36,978 bases of DNA. Origin: an uncultured Sulfurimonas sp. (GTDB lineage Bacteria; Campylobacterota; Campylobacteria; Campylobacterales; Sulfurimonadaceae). Below, one piece after another: positions 30,959 through 36,978 of this stretch (its first letter is position 1; every line of letters starts with the position of its first letter). Under the pieces are notes generated by a model that did no database searches, was not told where the DNA came from, and was given only the letters and a program-made list of their open reading frames with translations. The translations under genes and the position numbers were made by a program. The DNA lies in contig CALCGG010000117.1 in assembly GCA_937900945.1 (NCBI GenBank), positions 1 through 36,978 on the forward strand, given 5' to 3'.

Positions 30959-32104
30959 ATGAAAATATATGATGTGATTATTCTTGGTGGCGGTGCAAGC
31001 GGTTTGATGTGCGCTGCGCATTTAGATAAAAAATTGGCTGTTGGAATTGTGGATAGTAATGATAAAGTAGCAAAAAAACTAAAAATATCTGGTGGCGGAA
31101 AGTGTAACATTACAAATACAAATGTCAGTGCTGATAATTTTGATGGGGATTTAAACCTTGTATCAGATGCTCTGCAAAGCTTTTCAAAAGATGATTTACT
31201 TGAGTTTTTGCAAAAAAATGGTGTGAATCTAGAAATTAGAAAAAACCGTTATTACTTCTGCAGAGACAGTTCAGATGAAATTATCGGTGTTTTGAAAAAC
31301 AAGAGTGCACATGCAGAAATGCTTTTAAATAGAGATATTTTAGAAGTAAAAAAGAACGACGACATGTTCGAGATTAAAACCTCCAAAGGAAGTCTAAAAA
31401 CAAAAAAACTTGTAGTAGCAACCGGCGGGAAAAGTTATCAAACTTTAGGGGCCAGTGATATCGGGCTAAAAATCGCAAAAAATTTTGGACTAAAAGTAAA
31501 AGAATTTTCACCTGCACTTGTCGGCATGACACTTCAAAAAGATCAGTTCTGGATGAAAGAGTTAAGTGGTCTGAGCTGTTATGTAAACATAAAAGTAAAT
31601 GACAAAATATTAAAAGAGGAGATGCTTTTTGCGCATCGGGGCATAAGTGGACCGGCAGTTCTTTCAGCTTCGCTTTACTGGCAAAAAGGAAATATGAGTA
31701 TAAATTTTTTACCGGATGATAATATTTTTGACTTAATCAAAGGAAGCAAAAAACTGCTAAGCTCTGTTATTCCTCTGCCAAAAAGGTTATCAAAAGCAAT
31801 CTTGGATGCCTTACATGTAGAAGATATGGAGTGTAAAAAAATATCTTCACTCATGAAAGAAAAGCTAGAAAAGATTCATGACTACCAATTTGCTCCAGCA
31901 GGTAATTTCGGTTTTACGAAAGCAGAGGTAAGCCGCGGCGGGGTTATAGGAAGTGAACTTGATTTTAAGTCTATGCAGGCTCGCCATGTGGAAAATCTGT
32001 ATTTCATAGGTGAAGTGGTGGATGTGACAGGTGAACTGGGCGGTTATAATTTTCAATGGGCATTCAGCAGTGGAATGATTTGTGCAAGAGCAATAAATAT
32101 ATGA
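30959..32104 (+). CDS. NAD(P)/FAD-dependent oxidoreductase, HI0933/YhiN-like flavoprotein
   Basis: DVIILGGGASGLMCA, KLKISGGGKCNITN, GELGGYNFQWAFSSG. Confidence 0.92.
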   Translation: MKIYDVIILGGGASGLMCAAHLDKKLAVGIVDSNDKVAKKLKISGGGKCNITNTNVSADNFDGDLNLVSDALQSFSKDDLLEFLQKNGVNLEIRKNRYYFCRDSSDEIIGVLKNKSAHAEMLLNRDILEVKKNDDMFEIKTSKGSLKTKKLVVATGGKSYQTLGASDIGLKIAKNFGLKVKEFSPALVGMTLQKDQFWMKELSGLSCYVNIKVNDKILKEEMLFAHRGISGPAVLSASLYWQKGNMSINFLPDDNIFDLIKGSKKLLSSVIPLPKRLSKAILDALHVEDMECKKISSLMKEKLEKIHDYQFAPAGNFGFTKAEVSRGGVIGSELDFKSMQARHVENLYFIGEVVDVTGELGGYNFQWAFSSGMICARAINI

Positions 32105-33354
32105 ATTATTTGAATGTTACTCTAGAAAAATTAAAAGCTGGCGAAAATGTATTTTTAACGGGCGGTGCAGGTGTTGGAAAAACTACTATCACCAGAGAAA
32201 TAATAAAAGCTTACGAAGAAGATGCAAAAAAAGTTGCCAAACTTGCATCAACTGGGATGGCGGCTACACTCATAGAAGGCCAAACCCTGCACAGCTTTTT
32301 AGATCTTGGCATCGCACCTGACTTGAAATCATTAGAGTTAAATGGCAAGTTAGAGATAAGTAAAAAGATTAAAAAACTCATTCACAGTATGGACCTAGTT
32401 GTCATAGATGAGATTTCCATGGTGAGTGACACTTTGCTGGATATGATAAATCTTAGACTTCATCAAGCTGATTTTAAAGGCTCACTTCTAGTTGTTGGAG
32501 ATTTTTTACAACTTCCTCCGGTTGTTCGTGGATATGGCGAAGTCAGATTTGCTTTTGAATCCTTGACTTGGGTTAAATTTGATTTTGTAAAAGTAGAATT
32601 GACTCATATATACAGAACAGATGATGCGAAGTTTATAGAGCTTTTAAACAATGTCAGATATGGTTATATAAATGAAGATATACACAATCATTTAAACGAG
32701 TATATTAAACCTTTAGGCGATGATTTAAGTGAGTTTACTTTTCTTTTTGGCAAAAATGAGACAGCTGCGCGACATAATAAAGTTCAACTTAACTTTATAG
32801 ATAATGAACTTTTTGTAAAAGAGGCACAGGTTATTAAACATGTAAAAAGTACTAAAGATAGTGAGATTGAACGATACATGAGCGATGCTCGAATAGAAAA
32901 AGAGTTGGAGCTTAAAATAGGTGTTCCGGTTCTTTTTACAAGAAATTCTTGGAATTATTTTAATGGTGAGAGAGGCGTTGTTGTAAATATAGACAATAAC
33001 TTTGTGTATGTACAAAAGAGTGACGAAAAGGTTGTAAAACTAGAAGCTACTGCACAATCAAAAGCCATGTGGAAAGAAAAAATAATAAATGGCAAAAAAG
33101 AGATGGTTGAAGAGAGTATTTTTAGTGTTTATCAGTTCCCGATAAAACTGGCATTTGCAATCACAATCCATAAATCTCAAGGAATGAGTATCATGGATCT
33201 GATTATTGAGACAAATGAGATATTTGCGCCATCACAGTTTTATGTAGCACTCTCAAGAAGTTCAAATCCAAAAAGATTAACTTTGATAGCACCAAGAAAA
33301 CAATGGTACGAACTTGCTTTTGTAAATAAAAAAGCTTTAGAATTTGTAAGATGA
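32101..33354 (+). CDS. PIF1-like ATP-dependent helicase
   Basis: Walker A FLTGGAGVGKTTI, DEISMVSD, VVGDFLQLPPV, AFAITIHKSQGMS, YVALSRSS; ATG 32101 overlaps the preceding stop. Confidence 0.9.
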   Translation: MNYLNVTLEKLKAGENVFLTGGAGVGKTTITREIIKAYEEDAKKVAKLASTGMAATLIEGQTLHSFLDLGIAPDLKSLELNGKLEISKKIKKLIHSMDLVVIDEISMVSDTLLDMINLRLHQADFKGSLLVVGDFLQLPPVVRGYGEVRFAFESLTWVKFDFVKVELTHIYRTDDAKFIELLNNVRYGYINEDIHNHLNEYIKPLGDDLSEFTFLFGKNETAARHNKVQLNFIDNELFVKEAQVIKHVKSTKDSEIERYMSDARIEKELELKIGVPVLFTRNSWNYFNGERGVVVNIDNNFVYVQKSDEKVVKLEATAQSKAMWKEKIINGKKEMVEESIFSVYQFPIKLAFAITIHKSQGMSIMDLIIETNEIFAPSQFYVALSRSSNPKRLTLIAPRKQWYELAFVNKKALEFVR

Positions 33355-33382
33355 TATAATAATAAGTATATTTGGAGAAAAA

Positions 33383-33523
33383 ATGAAAAATTTAATTTTT
33401 ATAACTTTGATTTTAGCAGGGGTAGTTTTTAATGCATGTTCAACAAAAGATGACAACTACTACAACAGAGCAAATAAAGCTTCGGAAAAATCTTTGGATG
33501 GGCTGGAGAGAGAATTCAAATAA
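33383..33523 (+). CDS. Small 46-aa lipoprotein, absent from the ORF track
   Basis: MKNLIFITLILAGVVFNACSTKDDNYYNRANKASEKSLDGLEREFK; SD ggaga 5-10 nt upstream; upstream TATAAT. Confidence 0.75.
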   Translation: MKNLIFITLILAGVVFNACSTKDDNYYNRANKASEKSLDGLEREFK

Positions 33524-33544
33524 CTCTCACATGTAGTGAGAGTT
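33522..33544. terminator. Inverted repeat between convergent genes, terminator candidate
   Basis: AACTCTCAC-ATGTA-GTGAGAGTT, perfect 9-bp arms, followed by an A-run (T-run for the minus-strand gene arriving from the right). Confidence 0.65.
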
Positions 33545-33554
33545 AAAAAAGTAG

Positions 33555-34151
33555 TTACAGATCGTTTTCGTGTTTTGCTAAGTATTCAGCAACACCTTCA
33601 GTCGATGCTTTCATACCTTCGTCACCTTTTTGCCAACCAGCAGCACATACTTCACCATGCTCATCAGTAAACTGCATTGCATCCACCATACGAATCATTT
33701 CATCAATGTTACGACCAAGCGGCAAGTCATTGATTACTGCATGGCGAACAATTCCTTTACCATCAATCAGGAATGATCCGCGAAGTGCTACAGCTTCACC
33801 GAAAAGTACATCATAATCTTTAGAAATTTGTTTTGTAAGGTCAGCTACAAGAGGGTATTTGATACGGCCGATACCACCGTTGTTTACCGGAGTCTCTCTC
33901 CATGCAAAGTGTGAAAATTGAGAGTCAACAGAAACCCCGATTACATTTACGCCACGGCTTTTAAAATCTTCTATTCTATGAGAAAATGCAATGATTTCTG
34001 AAGGACATACGAATGTAAAGTCAAGTGGGTAAAAGAAAAGTACTGTACCTTTTTCACCAAAGTTTTCTGATAATTTGAAGTTCTCGACGATTGAGCCGTC
34101 TGCTAAAACTGTTGTTGCCGTAAAATCTGGAGCTGGGTTTGTTACTAACAT
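33555..34151 (-). CDS. Typical 2-Cys peroxiredoxin (AhpC/TSA family)
   Basis: FYPLDFTFVCPSEI, GGIGRIKYPLVAD, resolving-Cys motif EVCAAGW. Confidence 0.95.
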   Translation of the reverse strand: MLVTNPAPDFTATTVLADGSIVENFKLSENFGEKGTVLFFYPLDFTFVCPSEIIAFSHRIEDFKSRGVNVIGVSVDSQFSHFAWRETPVNNGGIGRIKYPLVADLTKQISKDYDVLFGEAVALRGSFLIDGKGIVRHAVINDLPLGRNIDEMIRMVDAMQFTDEHGEVCAAGWQKGDEGMKASTEGVAEYLAKHENDL

Positions 34152-34314
34152 ATATATATCCTTGTTTTTTGATGTGGTAATTCTAACTAAACTAAATTAA
34201 TAAACTTCTGATTTTATAAATAAGTAAAATTATTTAAAGAAAATTTTTATCTTTTAATTATCTTGTCTTTCTCACACATAAAAGAGTATTTTTAATATTT
34301 TTAATATTCTTAGC

Positions 34315-34371
34315 TATAATTTCATCGATTTATGAGGCTTGACCTTATATTTCAATAAGGAAAATCGATGA
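34315..34371 (+). promoter_or_regulatory. metK promoter (TATAAT 34315-34320) and structured leader with mutually exclusive hairpins
   Basis: TATGAGG (34331-34337) / CCTTATA (34343-34349) versus CCTTAT (34343-34348) / ATAAGG (34355-34360, containing the SD). Confidence 0.55.
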
Positions 34372-35525
34372 CAAAAGAGTATATATTTACTTCAGAGTCT
34401 GTAACAGAAGGGCACCCTGATAAGATGGCAGATCAAATCAGTGACGCAATTCTGGATTATATTATTGAGAATGATAAAAATGCCAGAGTCGCGTGCGAAA
34501 CTCTGGTGTCTAATGGTTTTTGTGTAATAGCAGGCGAACTGAAGACTACGGCTTATGCCCCAATGCAAGAGATTGCAAGAAGAGTTATCCAAGAGATTGG
34601 ATATACAGATGCAACTTATGGTTTCGACTATCGCTCAGCTGCGGTTTTAAACGGTATAGGGGAACAATCTCCTGATATTAATCAGGGTGTTGACCAAGCA
34701 GATGGTGAAATAGGTGCAGGAGATCAGGGCTTAATGTTCGGCTATGCATGTCGTGAAACGGATGTTTTGATGCCTTTACCGATTTATTTGGCGCATCGCC
34801 TCACTCAAAGACTAGCCCTGGTTCGTAAAGAGGGAATTGTCCCATATCTTCGTCCAGACGGTAAAGCACAGATTAGTGTTAAGTATGTAGGCGACAAACC
34901 TGTTTCAGTTGAAACTGTAGTTGTTTCAACCCAACATGCACCTGATATTTCTCAGGAAAAAATTCATGAAGACATTATTAACGAAGTTATAAAACATGTT
35001 ATTCCAAAGGAAATGATGAGTGAAAGTACCGTTTTTCATATAAATCCAACTGGAAAATTTGTAATCGGCGGACCTCAAGGTGACGCTGGATTAACCGGCA
35101 GAAAAATTATAGTAGATACCTACGGCGGAAGCTGTCCTCATGGAGGCGGTGCTTTTAGTGGTAAAGATCCTACAAAAGTTGACAGAAGCGCGGCTTATGC
35201 CGCTCGTCATGTTGCTAAAAATCTTGTAGCAGCCGGAGCATGTGATAGAGTAACTATTCAAATTGCTTATGCTATTGGTGTAGTTCAGCCGGTTTCAATT
35301 ATGGTAGATACGCATGGAACAGGTAAAGTAGATGAAGAAAAAATTGAAGAATGTGTGAAAGAACTTTTTGATTTATCTCCCAAAGGGATAATTGAATCAC
35401 TTGATTTACTCCGTCCGATTTATAGAAAAACAGCGGCTTATGGTCACTTTGGAAGAGAAGAAGAGGGTTTTAGCTGGGAAAAAACTGATAGAGTAGATGA
35501 TATAAAAAAATATCTATTTCTTTAA
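34368..35525 (+). CDS. metK: S-adenosylmethionine synthetase
   Basis: [55 protein letters not shown]. Confidence 0.98.
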   Translation: MTKEYIFTSESVTEGHPDKMADQISDAILDYIIENDKNARVACETLVSNGFCVIAGELKTTAYAPMQEIARRVIQEIGYTDATYGFDYRSAAVLNGIGEQSPDINQGVDQADGEIGAGDQGLMFGYACRETDVLMPLPIYLAHRLTQRLALVRKEGIVPYLRPDGKAQISVKYVGDKPVSVETVVVSTQHAPDISQEKIHEDIINEVIKHVIPKEMMSESTVFHINPTGKFVIGGPQGDAGLTGRKIIVDTYGGSCPHGGGAFSGKDPTKVDRSAAYAARHVAKNLVAAGACDRVTIQIAYAIGVVQPVSIMVDTHGTGKVDEEKIEECVKELFDLSPKGIIESLDLLRPIYRKTAAYGHFGREEEGFSWEKTDRVDDIKKYLFL

Positions 35526-35539
35526 TCTGCATCAACTTT

Positions 35540-35565
35540 TTTACGGCGAGTTTCTTCGTCGTAAA
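35540..35565 (+). terminator. Candidate terminator after metK
   Basis: tttacggcga-gtttct-tcgtcgtaaa inverted repeat with one wobble position, then AT-rich sequence. Confidence 0.5.
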
Positions 35566-35697
35566 TATATATTTCAAAATTTCTATTTCATTCATAAAAT
35601 GTAACTTTCTCATACACTTTCATTTTAAAAAAACAATTTTTAGCTACTTTTAAAAATCTTCTGTTATAGTTATCTAATCAAAATTTAGGAGAAGATA

Positions 35698-35982
35698 ATG
35701 GCAGTAATAATTAATGATACTTGTATCAACTGTGGTGCTTGTATTGATGAGTGTCCAGTAGAAGCAATCGTAGATGAAGATGATAACCCGACTGGTGAAG
35801 AGATTTATTATGTGTATGGTAATAAATGTGTAGAATGTGTTAGTCACCACGACGAGCCTGCTTGTGCAACTGCATGTCCTACTGAGGGTTGTATTACTTG
35901 GGATGCTGTTGGTGAAAGTCCATCACATCGTGATGATATAACAGACGAACAACGCTCAAACCACGAGCCAGTTGTAGAATAG
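35698..35982 (+). CDS. 2[4Fe-4S] ferredoxin (Alvin/YfhL-like)
   Basis: CINCGACIDECPVEAI and CVECVSHHDEPACATACPTEGCI; aggagaa SD. Confidence 0.93.
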   Translation: MAVIINDTCINCGACIDECPVEAIVDEDDNPTGEEIYYVYGNKCVECVSHHDEPACATACPTEGCITWDAVGESPSHRDDITDEQRSNHEPVVE

Positions 35983-35984
35983 TT

Positions 35985-36006
35985 TAAAGCACCATTTGGT
36001 GCTTTA
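35985..36006 (+). terminator. Candidate terminator after the ferredoxin
   Basis: TAAAGCACC-ATTT-GGTGCTTTA perfect 9-bp stem; T-rich tract about 10 nt downstream. Confidence 0.65.
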
Positions 36007-36156
36007 GCTTGCCATATTTTTTTATTTAAAGAACTTTGCCTATATTTTTTAACCCCAATACTTTCCATAAAACACACAAAAAAAACTCATTTAAAGTAAA
36101 TTACTGATTTTTTAGCTACAATTCCACTCTAATTTTATATATCTATAGGAGATTTA

Positions 36157-36570
36157 ATGGAAAGAACATTATCAATAATTAAACCAGATGCAGTAGCAAA
36201 GGGTGTTATAGGTAAAATTTTAGATCGTTTTGAAAGTAATGGCCTAAAAATAGCAGCAACAAGAAAAATACAACTTTCTCGTGGAGATGCTGAAGCTTTT
36301 TATGCAGTTCATTCTGAAAGACCTTTTTTTAATGACTTAGTTGACTTTATGATCAGTGGTCCAGTTGTTGTAAGCGTTCTAGTTGGTGAAAATGCTATGG
36401 CTAAAAACCGTGACTTAATGGGAGCTACTAATCCTAAAGAGGCTGAAGCTGGTACAATTCGTGCAGATTTTGCTGAAAATATAGATGCAAATGCAGTTCA
36501 CGGAAGTGACTCTGTTGAAAATGCAGCTGTTGAAATTGCATTCTTTTTCTCTGAGAGAGAAATTTCTTAA
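36157..36570 (+). CDS. ndk: Nucleoside diphosphate kinase
   Basis: [38 protein letters not shown]. Confidence 0.97.
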   Translation: MERTLSIIKPDAVAKGVIGKILDRFESNGLKIAATRKIQLSRGDAEAFYAVHSERPFFNDLVDFMISGPVVVSVLVGENAMAKNRDLMGATNPKEAEAGTIRADFAENIDANAVHGSDSVENAAVEIAFFFSEREIS

Positions 36571-36579
36571 GTAAAACAG

Positions 36580-36936
36580 TTGAAAGTTACACTGAGAAAA
36601 ATTGGTAATACACCATTAGATTTTGATATAAATTCTGATAAAATAACTTTTAAAGGTTATTTGCAGTATCATTCTGGCAAATTAATTTTGTTAAAAGCAA
36701 ACTTAAATGGCTTAGTTGAAGTAGAATGTAATAGATGTGGCAAAGAGTTTACTCTACCTGTCAATGAAGAAATAGAATTTTTTATTTCTGATGGTATTTA
36801 TGAAGATACAGATAATATTGAAATTGATGTTATAGAATCTTTGGACTCTGTAGCCGATTTAGATGAGATATTAGAATCTGAAATTGAACTTATTAAAAGT
36901 GATTATCACAACTGTGATAATTGTAAAGATTCTTAA
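36580..36936 (+). CDS. DUF177 / YceD-like protein
   Basis: TTG start; NGLVEVECNRCGKEFTLPVNEEIEFFISDG; C-terminal CDNC; this family often precedes rpmF. Confidence 0.8.
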   Translation: MKVTLRKIGNTPLDFDINSDKITFKGYLQYHSGKLILLKANLNGLVEVECNRCGKEFTLPVNEEIEFFISDGIYEDTDNIEIDVIESLDSVADLDEILESEIELIKSDYHNCDNCKDS

Positions 36937-36978
36937 AGATAAGAATAGTAATAAAAGTAAAACAGGACTTGATTCCTT

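Noticed and set aside
30916-31110. N-terminal extension of rimO to 31110
   Set aside because: The conserved N-terminus MSKKLHIVSLGCTKN starts at 30915; the extension overlaps the divergent flavoprotein gene.
34322-34371. Treating the 10-bp outer complement TCATCGATTT/AAATCGATGA as a certain RNA stem
   Set aside because: The TATAAT at 34315-34320 places the likely start near 34325-34329, which would remove part of the 5' arm; kept only as a secondary observation.
1-36978. CRISPR arrays, transposons, prophage or toxin-antitoxin modules
   Set aside because: No regular direct-repeat array, transposase, phage or typical TA pair found; the tyrosine recombinase looks like chromosomal XerH rather than an integrase.

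Overview
A 37-kb, AT-rich bacterial chromosomal segment. Protein content and gene order (nusA / HP0268-like / miaB / DUF374 acyltransferase; XerH-type recombinase; ArsS-like kinase) point to a Campylobacterota, Sulfurimonas-like genome; this is an inference, as no search was run. Left to right: a small His-containing exported ORF and a TolC/HlyD/RND metal-efflux operon; a Fur-box palindrome, an outer-membrane porin and feoAB; a signalling cluster (SBP-domain histidine kinase, OmpR-type regulator, ArsS-like kinase, MltF-like SBP+transglycosylase); rsfS/nadD; gap-pgk-tpiA; a lipoprotein; a porin; a lone DppB-type permease; nusA, an HP0268-like gene, miaB, an acyltransferase and xerH; a PilM/N/O-like triad; tilS and rimO; a flavoprotein and a PIF1-like helicase; an unlisted 46-aa lipoprotein; a peroxiredoxin; metK; a ferredoxin; ndk; and a DUF177/YceD protein. 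No CRISPR array, IS element, rRNA or recognisable tRNA was seen. The most interesting signals are regulatory: (1) a short metK leader whose CCUUAU segment can pair with either an upstream AUGAGG or the Shine-Dalgarno AUAAGG, an anti-SD/anti-anti-SD layout that could be a small SAM-type translational switch; (2) a 40-bp gapless conserved promoter block (33/40 identical) upstream of both the orphan kinase and the response regulator; (3) four genes with a -10-like hexamer exactly 6 nt before the ATG and no SD, suggesting leaderless mRNAs; (4) a 16-bp-arm palindrome matching a Fur box; (5) two divergent TATAAT boxes separated by 3 bp.
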